A DNA stretch of 64,000 nt from Terriglobia bacterium (GCA_020073345.1 JAIQFI010000018.1:36770-100769), one strand, 5' to 3'; shown: positions 43,893-53,565, counted from the stretch's first letter. Notes: generated by a model from the sequence alone, not told the origin. Made by a program: numbers and translations.

Positions 43893-45629
43893 TTAGACCG
43901 GCAGCCTCAGCACAAAACGGGCGCCGTCTTCCTTGCGGTCCGACCACAAATCCCCACCGTGGGAGACCACGGTTTCGCGCGAAAGCGCCAGCCCCAAACC
44001 CACTCCGTTCTTTTTCCCGGCCGTGACGAACGGCTCGAACAACTGGGCGGCAATGGAGGCCGGGATTCCGGGACCGGTATCTTCGACGCTAACCACAATC
44101 TCGCCATCGCGCCGGTCCGCGCGGACGCTGACGGATCCGCCGTCGGGCATGGCCTCGATGGCGTTGCTCAGCAGGTTTTGAAACACGCGTTCCATAGGGG
44201 ACCGGTCCAGCGGCAGCTCCATATCTTCTTCCAAGTCGATTCGAACGGTTACGCCCCGGGATTCGGCGATGGCGGCCAGAGGTTCGTAGGCTGCGGTCAC
44301 TACTTCGCGTAGGCGGCAAACCTCGCGCGCATGCCCGCGCCCTTGCGTCACGTCCGCCAACTCCTGCAGCAGGCTTTGGACCTGGCGCGACGCCTTATAG
44401 ATGTTGGTAGCCAGACGCTCCACCTGCGCGCCGGAGAGCTTGGTGTCCACCAGCATTTCCGCGCCGCCATAGATCGCCGCGAGCGGGTTGCGAAGGTCGT
44501 GGATGATGGAGGTGGAAAGCCGTCCGATGGTCGCGATCCGCTCCTGGCGGATCAGGTCCTCGCGGGCTTTGCTGAGCGAAGCACACATACTGTTGAAGGT
44601 TTCCGCCAGCCGACCGATCTCGCCGCCTCCCTCCACCGGAACGCGGACATTGTAATTGCCGGTGGCGATTTTCGCGGCCGCGCGGTCCAATTCGTCCACC
44701 GGTTTCAAGAGCCGGCGTGCCAGCAAGTAGGTGATGCCGATGCCGGCTAACACCGCGCCCAGCCAGAGTATCGCCAGCCTGGACCGCACCGCGGTGATCT
44801 GGTCCAGCGCACCCTTGAACGAGCGCAAAATACGCAACTCGCCGACGGAAGCCCCGTCCACGTCGGTCAGCGGATACGTGAATTGCAGATAATCCGAGCC
44901 GAGCAACTGGATCTGCCGCTGAAAGGAGGATCCGGTGGCGCCCAAAGCACGCTCCGCGGCCGGATCGAGCGTGGAAGCAGCGACGCCTCCGTGCGCCAGA
45001 AAGACGAAGTCGCTTCCGCCCGTGGCGCTCTTGAGCTCGCGGACCAGATTTGCGTCCACTGCAATTCCCGCCACCAGAACATTCAGGAGCGCCGACTCCT
45101 GCGTGGAGGCGACATAAACCGGCGTAATCACGATTTGGTACAGACGATCGCCGAGCGTGACGAATCCCCGCGCCTGCTTCGGAAATTCACGGGCGGCCGA
45201 GCGAACAAAGGCGATCTGGGACATTTTGGGCGCGGTCTTTTCCTGGCCCCCGGGCCCAGCCACGGAGGCAATCACCCCGCCCTTGGGATCGCACACCAGA
45301 AACAAGGTCTCCGGGCGCGAGAGTTGATCCCATATCTCGCTGGCCGAATCGCGAATCGTGGCTCCATCCCCGGTGCCGAAGGCCGAACGGACGCTGGGCA
45401 GCCGGCTGAGGATCAGACTGACGCTGGCCAGCTGGTCGCCGCGTGCTCGCCACAGGGATTCATAGGCTTGAAAGCTGGCGCGGACCTCGTCTTCCAAGGT
45501 GGCCGACGCAATGGTCACGAATTGGTCCTGCAACAGCCATCCCATGGCGGCAAATAGCACCGTAATCGCGATGGAGGTGGAGAAGAGAATTCGCCACAGC
45601 AACGAAACGGAATGTAGCTTGAGCTTCAT
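43893..45629 (-). CDS. Cache-type sensor histidine kinase
   Basis: A 578-residue protein. A transmembrane helix (10-30), a large periplasmic double-cache-like domain (about 35-275), a second helix (about 290-310), HAMP (RRLLKPVDELDRAAAKIATGNY), HisKA with SIIHDLRNPLAAIYGG, and HATPase with FQNLLSNAIEAMPDGG, DTGPGIP and NGVGLGLALSRE. It should sense a periplasmic small molecule. It ends an operon that begins with an OmpR-type regulator, with a receiver, porin and cupredoxin-like gene between. Confidence 0.93.
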   Translation of the reverse strand: MKLKLHSVSLLWRILFSTSIAITVLFAAMGWLLQDQFVTIASATLEDEVRASFQAYESLWRARGDQLASVSLILSRLPSVRSAFGTGDGATIRDSASEIWDQLSRPETLFLVCDPKGGVIASVAGPGGQEKTAPKMSQIAFVRSAAREFPKQARGFVTLGDRLYQIVITPVYVASTQESALLNVLVAGIAVDANLVRELKSATGGSDFVFLAHGGVAASTLDPAAERALGATGSSFQRQIQLLGSDYLQFTYPLTDVDGASVGELRILRSFKGALDQITAVRSRLAILWLGAVLAGIGITYLLARRLLKPVDELDRAAAKIATGNYNVRVPVEGGGEIGRLAETFNSMCASLSKAREDLIRQERIATIGRLSTSIIHDLRNPLAAIYGGAEMLVDTKLSGAQVERLATNIYKASRQVQSLLQELADVTQGRGHAREVCRLREVVTAAYEPLAAIAESRGVTVRIDLEEDMELPLDRSPMERVFQNLLSNAIEAMPDGGSVSVRADRRDGEIVVSVEDTGPGIPASIAAQLFEPFVTAGKKNGVGLGLALSRETVVSHGGDLWSDRKEDGARFVLRLPV

Positions 45630-45653
45630 CGCCGGGTCATCGTTTGCGTGTCA

Positions 45654-46382
45654 TTATTTCCGGACTGCCGGGTAAATTCCGCCATCATCGGGCGGATCCG
45701 TATAGTCGTGGCCGTACTTGTTATGGTGCGGAATTACAATATATCCGCTTTCCGAGATACCGATGGCCGGCAAAGTGGCGCTTCCTTCCGGAACCGTGAC
45801 CCGGCGCGTCAGGGCATCGAGCGTGGCCTGAGTAGCCCGCTCATGGAAAAACCGCAGCGTGTATTCGCCGGGAGGAATGTCTTGGAGCTGAAAATTGCCG
45901 TTCTTCGGGGTGACCTCAAAGTAAGGCGTACTGAGCACTACGATCACGGCGCTCATGTTCGCATGAATGTTACAGAAAACCCTCACGATGCCGGGCCGGG
46001 AGAAAAGCACGCGCTGCGAAGTTCCCGGCGGGTACAGTCCGACATCGAATATTCTCCCGTTGTAATTGGAAAACGCGTTGTGAAAGATGGGATCGAAGTT
46101 GGGAAAATCGACGCTGGTGCCCACCCGGATCGGCAACACATGGGGCGTGAAGGTCTTATCCTTTTGGACCATCCGCGCAACGGTACCCGCAGGTGGCGGG
46201 GCGGGCGACCCAGCGGCCGGTTCGAGCCACACCACCACACCCGAAAAATCCATGTGCTTGCGCACGGCCGCGTCCTGCGAATCGCGCAGCTCCACGCGGC
46301 CGGAAACCGATCCAGCGGCAAGAGTCGTCGCCGCGGCTAGACTCAGGAGCAGTCTAAAAAAGGTATGCGAATGCCAAGTCAT
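45654..46382 (-). CDS. Exported cupredoxin-like protein with carboxypeptidase-regulatory-like domain
   Basis: A 242-residue protein with a signal peptide (1-23). The central beta domain keeps type 1 copper ligands in plastocyanin order: His101 (FHNAF), Cys137, His140 and Met143 (VFCNIHANM). After it, NGNFQLQDIPPGEYTLRFFHE is a carboxypeptidase-regulatory-like (CarboxypepD_reg) beta sandwich. It may carry electrons or bind copper in the periplasm. It overlaps the porin gene's end by 29 bases, in the middle of a two-component operon. Confidence 0.83.
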   Translation of the reverse strand: MTWHSHTFFRLLLSLAAATTLAAGSVSGRVELRDSQDAAVRKHMDFSGVVVWLEPAAGSPAPPPAGTVARMVQKDKTFTPHVLPIRVGTSVDFPNFDPIFHNAFSNYNGRIFDVGLYPPGTSQRVLFSRPGIVRVFCNIHANMSAVIVVLSTPYFEVTPKNGNFQLQDIPPGEYTLRFFHERATQATLDALTRRVTVPEGSATLPAIGISESGYIVIPHHNKYGHDYTDPPDDGGIYPAVRK

Positions 46383-47694
46383 AGTGCGGATTGATCACTG
46401 TACGCGATCCCAAATAAGTAGTGCGCATCTGCGAAGATTCGAAGCTTGTCAGGATATTCGAGCCCAGGCGATAAATGATGTTCGCGCCATAGCCCTGGTT
46501 CTTACCGATAGCGCCAAGGCCGAGATCGCGATTGCGGTCGTCTTCCTGGCCGCCATAAAAGTTGAAGGTAGCCCGGCGTGTAGCCCGGAAGGTGAATTGT
46601 CCCCAACCCCCGCTGGCTCCCACCGCGCGAGCCTGCCCGTTAATGACGCTTACACCTTGCCGGAGACCGCCGATCACTCCGGTGTTTTCGCCGTGGAAGA
46701 ACGTGCCGGTGAAATCCAGACGCGCCGCCGGACGAATCAGCCAGTCGATGGAAAAGATGCGTGAGGGTACCGATTGCCCGATCACGCGCGTGGAACTGGC
46801 ATGAAACCCCGGGGCGATTTCGATGCGGCGGCTCCCGGATTTCGCCCAAAATTCGAATCGGCCCTGGTAGCCCGGCCGGGACCGCGCTAAATCGGGATAT
46901 TCCGTTGCCAGTCCGGTACCGCTTTCCGAAGTTTGGTAGACGCCGAACTGTGCGCGCAATCCAGCCTGCTCTGAGAGCGAGATCCGCTGTTCCACGCGCA
47001 CCTGCGGCTGCCAAAGCCACAAATTCCCCGCCGAGGTGAGCGGCGAGACCCCCACCTGGGCCAGCGAATCCGGTTCGCGCGGCGCGATGATCGGTTTGTC
47101 GAAGGCCAACCCCAGCGTGGTGTTCTTCCAGGTCGCGTCCAGCGTGGCAACACGCAGGCGCACAGTCTGATTGAGTCCCGTGCCGCCACCAAAGAAGTCC
47201 ATGTAAATTGCGCCGGTCACTTTACCTCCTCCAACCAGCCGTGGACCATCCACTTTCAGGCCAATCACGCTTTGCCGGAACGTCGCGCCTCCGGAAGCTT
47301 GCCCGCCATTCGGGGGAAGTACCGTCGGGTTGTCCGCTCCGCCGGCGCCCTTGCCGTTCAGGAAAGTGTTGAACAGCAGCATTCCCGTAAGGGTCACAGG
47401 CAAACGATGTTCGCTGGAGACTTTGGATTGGTCCAGGTCGGCGATGCGTTGCTCGGCGATTTGCACCCTTTCTTCCACCGGCTGGGGAGAGGCTTCGGCG
47501 TCCGGCGGCTCGGCTCCGGGTGGCTGGCCTGCGGCAAGCTGCAGCCGCAGCGCCCGGATTTCCGCCATCAGGTCGCGGTTTTGAGCTTCCAACCGGTCCA
47601 ATCGGTCGATAACTTGTTTGAGTTCCGGCGACTGCTGCGCGCTCAGAGACCCGGCAGCGCAGGCTGTCAATAGCAGGCACGAGAGCTTACGCAT
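46354..47694 (-). CDS. Outer-membrane porin-like beta-barrel with N-terminal coiled coil (DcaP-like)
   Basis: About 446 residues from ATG 47694; longer frames would overlap the receiver gene. A signal peptide (1-19) is followed by a coiled coil (QVIDRLDRLEAQNRDLMAEI and onward), a Pro-rich linker, then a barrel of alternating strands ending in a terminal aromatic (HYDLAFAYLF), as needed for BAM-mediated insertion. The layout matches DcaP/OprO-like porins. It probably admits a solute sensed by the operon's two-component genes. Confidence 0.83.
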   Translation of the reverse strand: MRKLSCLLLTACAAGSLSAQQSPELKQVIDRLDRLEAQNRDLMAEIRALRLQLAAGQPPGAEPPDAEASPQPVEERVQIAEQRIADLDQSKVSSEHRLPVTLTGMLLFNTFLNGKGAGGADNPTVLPPNGGQASGGATFRQSVIGLKVDGPRLVGGGKVTGAIYMDFFGGGTGLNQTVRLRVATLDATWKNTTLGLAFDKPIIAPREPDSLAQVGVSPLTSAGNLWLWQPQVRVEQRISLSEQAGLRAQFGVYQTSESGTGLATEYPDLARSRPGYQGRFEFWAKSGSRRIEIAPGFHASSTRVIGQSVPSRIFSIDWLIRPAARLDFTGTFFHGENTGVIGGLRQGVSVINGQARAVGASGGWGQFTFRATRRATFNFYGGQEDDRNRDLGLGAIGKNQGYGANIIYRLGSNILTSFESSQMRTTYLGSRTVINPHYDLAFAYLF

Positions 47695-48061
47695 ATATGA
47701 GCTCCTCCAGTTTTTTGCGCATGGCGCTGGGTGAGAAGGGCTTGGCGAAATACGCATTGGCCCCCAATCCGAGCGCGCGGGCAGGTGTAGAGGGATCGGC
47801 ATCGGCGCTCACCACCAGAATCGGCAGCGAGCGAAAACGAGGGTTCTCACGAATCCGCGCCACCAGCTCCAGGCCGGTCATTTCGGGAAGATGAACATCG
47901 GTGATCACAGCCGCGACTGTACCATTCTCTGAGTCCGCCAAGCGGGCCAAGGCCGCTTCCGCCGACAGCGCAGACTGGATCACCGCACCCTGGAGAATCT
48001 GCAGTGCCAGATCCAGCGTGGCAATACAGTCCTGGTCGTCGTCCACCACTAAGATAGTCAT
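47687..48061 (-). CDS. Stand-alone receiver domain protein
   Basis: About 124 residues from ATG 48061. Receiver hallmarks ILVVDDDQDCIA, phospho-Asp in AAVITDVHLPEMTG, LVVSADAD and YFAKPFSPSAM. No output domain. It lies 13 bases after the OmpR-type gene and overlaps the porin gene by 8 bases. It could act as a phosphate sink or relay for the kinase encoded at the end of the operon. Confidence 0.9.
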   Translation of the reverse strand: MTILVVDDDQDCIATLDLALQILQGAVIQSALSAEAALARLADSENGTVAAVITDVHLPEMTGLELVARIRENPRFRSLPILVVSADADPSTPARALGLGANAYFAKPFSPSAMRKKLEELIYA

Positions 48062-48074
48062 GGCAAGAAGCCGG

Positions 48075-48749
48075 TCATGGCAAGAACCGGTAACCCACGC
48101 CGTGCATGGTGAGGAAATGGCGCGGGATTTCGGGATCGGGCTCCAGTTTCTGCCGCAGCCGGACGACATGTGCGTCCACGGTTCGCGTGTTGGGAAACGA
48201 CTCGTAGCCCCACACCGAGTTAAGAATCACGTCGCGCGACAACGCCCGTCCCGGATTCTGCAGGAAAAACGCGAGCAGATTGAATTCGGCGCGCGTCATG
48301 CGAGTTTCCGCGCCGCTACGCCGGACCATGCGCTGGTCCAGGTCCACTTCGACATCGGCAAAGGATAGAACCAGATCGGACCCTTGCGTGGTGCGGCGCA
48401 AAAGCGCCCGGATCCGCGCCAGCAGCTCGCGCGTTCCGAAGGGCTTAACCACGTAGTCGTCCGCGCCGATTTCGAGCAGCAGCACTTTGTCGATTTCGTC
48501 TCCCATGGCGCTGAGCACGATAACCGGGGTCTTTAGACCAGCGCCCCGCAGGCGCTTGCACACCTCCACTCCGCTTAGCCCGGGCATACGGAGATCCACC
48601 AGGATGAGATTGGGCCTGAGGGCGAAGGCCTGTTCCAGACCGGTGCTCCCGTCGGCCACCAGCACCGGCTTAAATCCTTCGTTCTCAAGCATTAAGCCGA
48701 TCGTGTCGCGGAGGCTCTCGTCGTCGTCGATGACCAGGATGGTTTGCAT
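48075..48749 (-). CDS. Response regulator, OmpR/PhoB family
   Basis: About 224 residues from ATG 48749; the frame is open 73 codons further upstream but lacks homology there. Receiver: ILVIDDDESLRDTI, NLILVDLRMPGLSG, DYVVKPFGTRELLAR. Winged-helix output: MTRAEFNLLAFFLQNPGRAL, then RTVDAHVVRLRQKLE and GVGYRFLP. It leads a five-gene operon and probably regulates the porin and cupredoxin-like genes in it. Confidence 0.93.
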   Translation of the reverse strand: MQTILVIDDDESLRDTIGLMLENEGFKPVLVADGSTGLEQAFALRPNLILVDLRMPGLSGVEVCKRLRGAGLKTPVIVLSAMGDEIDKVLLLEIGADDYVVKPFGTRELLARIRALLRRTTQGSDLVLSFADVEVDLDQRMVRRSGAETRMTRAEFNLLAFFLQNPGRALSRDVILNSVWGYESFPNTRTVDAHVVRLRQKLEPDPEIPRHFLTMHGVGYRFLP

Positions 48750-48886
48750 TTCTGAGAGGGCTACTTCAATTGTAGACACAGGGGCATCGGGCCCCGGAAC
48801 AGGTTCGCTTAAACCGCCCGAAATAGAGAAAAAACGACGCCTGCGGTTACTGCTACTGTATGCACCCTGCGATGGGCCGTTCCTTA

Positions 48887-49843
48887 ATGAGGGATGCGCG
48901 GTTTCATGAGACTGCTCTGGTCGATTCCAATCATATCGGCGAAGGAACGCGGGTCTGGGCCTATGCACACATCCTCTCCGGCGCCCGGATCGGCCGGGAC
49001 TGCAATATCTGCGATCACACGTTCATTGAAAACGACGTGATCATCGGCGACCGGGTCACCATCAAATGCGGCGTCCAACTGTGGGATGGCCTCCGCGTGG
49101 AAGACGATGTGTTCATCGGGCCGAACGCCACTTTCACGAACGACCGTTTCCCGCGCAGCAAACAGCACCTGGCGGAGCATCCGCAGACGATCATCAAGCG
49201 GGGAGCTTCCATTGGGGCCAATGCAACTCTGGCTCCCGGAATCATCATCGGAGAAATGGCCATGGTGGGCGCTGGCTCCGTGGTGACTCACAACGCCCCG
49301 CCCTATTCGAAACTGGCGGGAAATCCGGCGCGCATCATCGGTTATGTAGATGCCAAACCAGAACGGGGATACGTGGACGCGACTCCGGAAACGCCTGCCG
49401 CCAAGTTGGTGGAAGAGGTTCGCGACAGGACGTCGCTCGGTGAAGCCGCGGTGTACCGGCTTCCCCGGGCCAAGGATCTGCGCGGCAGCCTGAGTTTCGG
49501 CGAAGTCCATAGCCAGATCCCGTTCGAGGTTAAGCGCTATTTCCTGGTTTTCAACGTGGCCAGCGAGCACATTCGCGGGGAGCACGCCCATCGCACCCTG
49601 CACCAATTTCTGGTGTGCGTAGCAGGACAGTGCCGCGTGGTGACCGACGACGGAACCAGCCGCCATGAGGTGGTGCTCGATTCGCCCGCCAAGGGCGTCC
49701 ATATTCCGCCGATGGTGTGGGCCACCGAGTACAAATTCACGCGCGATGCGGTCCTTCTGGTTCTGGCGTCGGAGTACTACGATGCCGAGGATTACATCCG
49801 TGACTACGCGGATTTCCTGGCTCTCCGCCAGAGACCGCGTTGA
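48887..49843 (+). CDS. WxcM-like fusion: hexapeptide acyltransferase plus sugar 3,4-ketoisomerase
   Basis: About 318 residues. The ATG at 48887 (MRDARFHETALVDSNHIGEGT) fits the family start better than the ATG at 48860. Residues 5-155 are a left-handed beta-helix acyltransferase with hexapeptide repeats and KLAGNPARIIGYVD at its end. Residues 175-318 are a cupin of the FdtA/QdtA type (RYFLVFNVASEHIRGEHAHRTLHQFL and GVHIPPMVWATEYKF). Such fusions make 3-acetamido-dideoxy sugars on dTDP for surface polysaccharides. No other sugar-nucleotide gene is beside it. Confidence 0.9.
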   Translation: MRDARFHETALVDSNHIGEGTRVWAYAHILSGARIGRDCNICDHTFIENDVIIGDRVTIKCGVQLWDGLRVEDDVFIGPNATFTNDRFPRSKQHLAEHPQTIIKRGASIGANATLAPGIIIGEMAMVGAGSVVTHNAPPYSKLAGNPARIIGYVDAKPERGYVDATPETPAAKLVEEVRDRTSLGEAAVYRLPRAKDLRGSLSFGEVHSQIPFEVKRYFLVFNVASEHIRGEHAHRTLHQFLVCVAGQCRVVTDDGTSRHEVVLDSPAKGVHIPPMVWATEYKFTRDAVLLVLASEYYDAEDYIRDYADFLALRQRPR

Positions 49844-49887
49844 CAACCTCGCGGCACATTGACATACTCACCCGAAGGGGCACTCGT

Positions 49888-51489
49888 ATGAAACCTGTCC
49901 ACATTAATAAAGTTCTCTGTATCCTGTCATTTGCACTGATTCTGACTGGCACCGTATCGGCTGCCATTCCCGAGCCTGTCCGCCTGGATAGCGGGTCCGT
50001 CTCCTGCATTTCCGCAAACGACCCCGGCGTCCAGGTGTTCAAAGGCATCCCTTTCGCTGCACCCCCCGTCGGCGATCTGCGTTGGCGAGCTCCGCAACCA
50101 GCGGCGCATTGGGAGGGAGTCCGCAAAGCCGATCAGTTCGGTCCCAACTGCACGGCGGGAGGTGGAGCCGGTGGTCGCGGCGGCGCCGGCAAAGGCAAAG
50201 GCCCCGGCGGCGGTGACAAAGGTCCAGCGCCAGCGAAAGCGGCAGCTCCGGCTGGACCAGCCCCCAGTGAAGATTGCCTATACGTGAACGTCTGGACCCC
50301 GGCGAAAGCTGCAAGCGACCGGCTGGCCGTGATGGTGTGGACCTACGGTGGAGCGTTCACGGGCGGTTCGGGCGCCGAGCCGCGATACGACGGTGAGGCG
50401 TTGGCCAAGAAGGGCATCATCGTGGTCACTTATAACTACCGCCTGGGCCTATTCGGCTTCCTGGCGCACCCGGAGCTGACCAAAGAATCCGGCCATAACG
50501 CATCAGGGAATTACGGCATGATGGACTTGGCAGCGGTTCTGCGATGGGTGCAGAAGAACATCGCAGCGTTCGGCGGCGATCCCCGCAAGGTAACTATTGC
50601 CGGCGAATCGGCGGGAGCGATCCTGGTGTCGTCCATGGTCGGATCGCCGGAAGGCAAGGGTCTTTTCCAGCGCGCCATCGCCCAAAGCGGCGCATGGATG
50701 GGCCTTAGCATCGGAAAGATGCGAACCCTCGAACAGGCTGAAGAAGCCGGTAAACGCGCCGCGGGCACGCACTCCATCGCCGAATTGCGGGCGATGTCGA
50801 CGCAGGAAGTTGCTCAGGCTGTGACGGGCGTTCAAGCCGGCGTGGTCGTCGATGGATGGATGGTTCCCGAGGATCAGTCGCTTACATTCCTCAAGGGCAA
50901 GCAGAACGATGTCGATGTGCTGATCGGATCGAATCAGGACGAGGGGACGTTCTTCGGCGGCCCGCCAGCGTCGGCCGAAGCTACCAAGAATCGGGCACGG
51001 CAGACCTATGCCGATCTGGCCGATGACTTCCTGAAGCTTTATCCGGCCAACACGGATGCCGAAGCCGGCGCCTCGAGTTTGATGCGCAGCCGCGATGAAA
51101 CCGGATGGCACCAGAGGACGTGGGCGCAGTTGACCACGAAGCGCGGGAAGAAGGCGTACCTCTTCTACTTCACACACGTGCCTCCCGGAAACGGGGCCCG
51201 CGGCGCGACCCACACGGCCGAGCTGCCCTACATGTTCAACAATCCGCCCGCTAACGGCTCATGGACGGACGTGGACCACAAAGTAGCGGACATGATGTCG
51301 TCCTACTGGGTGAACTTCATCGCCACGAGCGATCCGAACGGCAAGGGGCTTCCCGAGTGGCAAGCCTACGGCGCCAAGAACGACAGCCAGGCGATGGTGT
51401 TTGGCGATACCGTCCAGTTCGGACCGCAGATCGAACTGCCGCGGCTAGCGTTCTTCGACAAATATTACGCGGTGGTGCAGAAGAAGTAG
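49888..51489 (+). CDS. Exported type B carboxylesterase
   Basis: About 533 residues from ATG 49888, which begins a clear signal peptide. Carboxylesterase features: FKGIPFAAPPVGDLRW (51-66), EDCLYVNVW, oxyanion GGAF, nucleophile elbow GESAGA (Ser241) and a late His in THTAELPYMF. Between residues 90 and 127 is a Gly/Lys/Pro/Ala-rich insertion (GGGAGGRGGAGKGKGPGGGD and onward) just before EDCLYVNV; normal family members have only a short segment there. Substrate unknown. Confidence 0.9.
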   Translation: MKPVHINKVLCILSFALILTGTVSAAIPEPVRLDSGSVSCISANDPGVQVFKGIPFAAPPVGDLRWRAPQPAAHWEGVRKADQFGPNCTAGGGAGGRGGAGKGKGPGGGDKGPAPAKAAAPAGPAPSEDCLYVNVWTPAKAASDRLAVMVWTYGGAFTGGSGAEPRYDGEALAKKGIIVVTYNYRLGLFGFLAHPELTKESGHNASGNYGMMDLAAVLRWVQKNIAAFGGDPRKVTIAGESAGAILVSSMVGSPEGKGLFQRAIAQSGAWMGLSIGKMRTLEQAEEAGKRAAGTHSIAELRAMSTQEVAQAVTGVQAGVVVDGWMVPEDQSLTFLKGKQNDVDVLIGSNQDEGTFFGGPPASAEATKNRARQTYADLADDFLKLYPANTDAEAGASSLMRSRDETGWHQRTWAQLTTKRGKKAYLFYFTHVPPGNGARGATHTAELPYMFNNPPANGSWTDVDHKVADMMSSYWVNFIATSDPNGKGLPEWQAYGAKNDSQAMVFGDTVQFGPQIELPRLAFFDKYYAVVQKK

Positions 51490-51499
51490 TGCAAAAGCG

Positions 51500-52447
51500 C
51501 TAGGCGTCCCGAGACACATTAGTAACGGCGGATGTCGCGCCAATCCGGTCCAGGTCGAGCACCAGGTGCCCGGCCGGCGAAACATCAAACGCGGGTTCGA
51601 ATCGCGCGGACCATTCGATTTCCTCCCAGCGGTACGAGTACCGTGTATTCACCACCTGGGTGAATGAATCGTCGTAGCCCCGGATCAAGATCAGCACCTC
51701 CGCCTGCAGGCGCTCCAGATCGCCTGCCGATTTCCCCGCCAGAGGGCTGGATTCGTCGATCGGATGAACCACGGTCCAGGTGAGCGCGAGGAAGAAGATC
51801 TTCTTCCGTTCCAGTTTCAGCTCGGCGAAGTTCCGGCGGAGCTTCCCGGTGGAGTCCTGCTCTACCGTCATCAGCATCATGTCGGCGAGCACGTCGGTAA
51901 GAACGTTTTTGCGGCGGTTGGCTATGCGGAATTGCAGGCTGTGGCCGTCGCGGTAAGGCGCAACCACCATGTGATCGCTGAAAACCAACTGGGCGTTAGG
52001 ACGGGAAAACCGGGCGAACAGCAATCCCGTGGCCAGGGCGAATCCCATCAGGCCCACCGCCGCCTCCGCCGACGCCACCACATTGGCGGCCAGACCGAGT
52101 GGATAGAGGTCGCCATAGCCCACCGTGGTGAGCGTGTGGACGCTGAAGAAGAACGCCTTGCCGAAAGCGTTCAGCCCCATGTCCGTTTCGGCGGCGCGCA
52201 AGGCGCGGGGTCCAAGCGCGGTGTAGAGCAGGGCGAAGATGATATTCGCCACCAGGTAAGCCAGCGCCACCAAGCCCCAAAAGCGAGTCCATGACAGACT
52301 GACCAGATGCATATAGACGCTGCCGGCGATACCGCGCAATCCGCGCCGGCGGACGTTGAACGAGCCGTCTTTGTTGATCGCGCGCAGCAGCGGTCCGGTG
52401 TACTGCTGGGTCAATCCGGGATCGAAAGAAGGGGGTGCGGGGGTCAT
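51500..52447 (-). CDS. Inward-rectifier potassium channel, KirBac type
   Basis: About 315 residues from ATG 52447; the frame is open far upstream but would cross the GT2 gene. Two transmembrane helices (about 55-77 and 118-142) flank the pore loop with selectivity filter TTVGYGD (107-113). The C-terminal half is the cytoplasmic immunoglobulin-like Kir domain (HSLQFRIANRRKNVLTDV, VVHPIDESSPLAG). It should form a tetrameric K+ channel in the inner membrane. Confidence 0.93.
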   Translation of the reverse strand: MTPAPPSFDPGLTQQYTGPLLRAINKDGSFNVRRRGLRGIAGSVYMHLVSLSWTRFWGLVALAYLVANIIFALLYTALGPRALRAAETDMGLNAFGKAFFFSVHTLTTVGYGDLYPLGLAANVVASAEAAVGLMGFALATGLLFARFSRPNAQLVFSDHMVVAPYRDGHSLQFRIANRRKNVLTDVLADMMLMTVEQDSTGKLRRNFAELKLERKKIFFLALTWTVVHPIDESSPLAGKSAGDLERLQAEVLILIRGYDDSFTQVVNTRYSYRWEEIEWSARFEPAFDVSPAGHLVLDLDRIGATSAVTNVSRDA

Positions 52448-52533
52448 CTCTTGCACTATGCCACGTTGTGCCGCTTCCGGTGAATCTGGTGAATGGCGTA
52501 CAGGGAGCGGACGTACACTGGAGATGGCCAATC

Positions 52534-53565
52534 TTGAAGCAAGCGGATCCAAATACGGTTCATCTTCTTTCTCCGCGCGAGAGTCCCGCCCGGCTTTCCC
52601 TTGTGATTCCGATGTACAACGAGGAAGCCATGATCGCCCCGCTGCGCGAAGCCGTGAACAGCTTCGCCCGCGCTCTGCCCGGCGAGGTGGAGCTGATTCT
52701 GGTGAATGACGGGAGTTCCGACCAGACGCTCGCACTTTTGGCGGAATGGGCTGCCACCGACGCTCGGGTCAGAGTGTTGCATCTGTCCCGGAATTTCGGG
52801 CACCAAATCGCAGCCACCGCCGGACTGGATCACGCTACCGGTGATGCCGTGGTGCTCCTGGATGCTGACTTACAAGATCCCCTTTCCGTGATCCACCAAA
52901 TGATCGATCGCTATTGCGACGGATACGACGTCGTGTACGGCCAGCGAGAGTCCCGCGCCGGGGAATCCGCCTACAAGCGTTTCACGGCCTGGATGTTCTA
53001 CCGGATCATGCGCACTTTGGTCTACCGCCAGTTGCCGCCGGACGTGGGCGATTTCAGGCTGATCTCCCGCGCATGCCTCGATGCGGTGATCCAGATGAGG
53101 GAGACACACCGGTTTTTGCGGGGCATGGTGGCTTGGGTTGGGTTTCCGCAGATCGCCGTTCCCTACCACCGCCAAGCGCGCGTCGCCGGGTCCACGAAAT
53201 ACCCATTGCGAAAAATGCTGGCCTTTTCCTGGGTCGCCGCCACGTCGTTCTCCACCTTGCCGCTGCGCCTCAGCGTGATTATGGGTGCGATCGTGGGAAT
53301 CATCGGGGTGGAGGAGGGAATCCGCGCAATCCTGGCTCATTTTCTAGGCTGGTATACCGTTCCGGGATGGACGTCGTTGACAGTGATGGTGTCCCTGATT
53401 GGAAGCGCGATGCTGATGAGTATCGGAATTCTGGGCCAGTACGTCGCTAAGCTGTACGAACAGTCCAAAGGACGTCCCTTGTATATCGTGGCGCGAACTT
53501 TTGGGGCTGGTTCTAAAATCCCCTCCCAAGCCGAGCGGTCGGATGCCGCGGCGCATTCTAAATGA
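52534..53565 (+). CDS. Glycosyltransferase family 2, DPM1/ArnC-like with membrane anchor
   Basis: About 343 residues from a TTG at 52534 with GGAG ten bases upstream; the frame is open back to 52435. GT-A motifs: LSLVIPMYNEEAMI, VNDGSSDQTL, the DXD-like LLDADLQDP, GQRESRAGESAYKRF and QARVAGSTKYPLRKM. Two C-terminal transmembrane helices (from about 245 and 285). It probably moves a sugar to undecaprenyl phosphate at the inner membrane. The downstream methyltransferase gene starts inside its end (ATGA). Confidence 0.9.
   Translation: MKQADPNTVHLLSPRESPARLSLVIPMYNEEAMIAPLREAVNSFARALPGEVELILVNDGSSDQTLALLAEWAATDARVRVLHLSRNFGHQIAATAGLDHATGDAVVLLDADLQDPLSVIHQMIDRYCDGYDVVYGQRESRAGESAYKRFTAWMFYRIMRTLVYRQLPPDVGDFRLISRACLDAVIQMRETHRFLRGMVAWVGFPQIAVPYHRQARVAGSTKYPLRKMLAFSWVAATSFSTLPLRLSVIMGAIVGIIGVEEGIRAILAHFLGWYTVPGWTSLTVMVSLIGSAMLMSIGILGQYVAKLYEQSKGRPLYIVARTFGAGSKIPSQAERSDAAAHSK

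Noticed and set aside
49066..49443. Plus-strand second frame inside the WxcM-like gene
   Set aside because: No start site or homology; the main frame shows clean hexapeptide and cupin domains.
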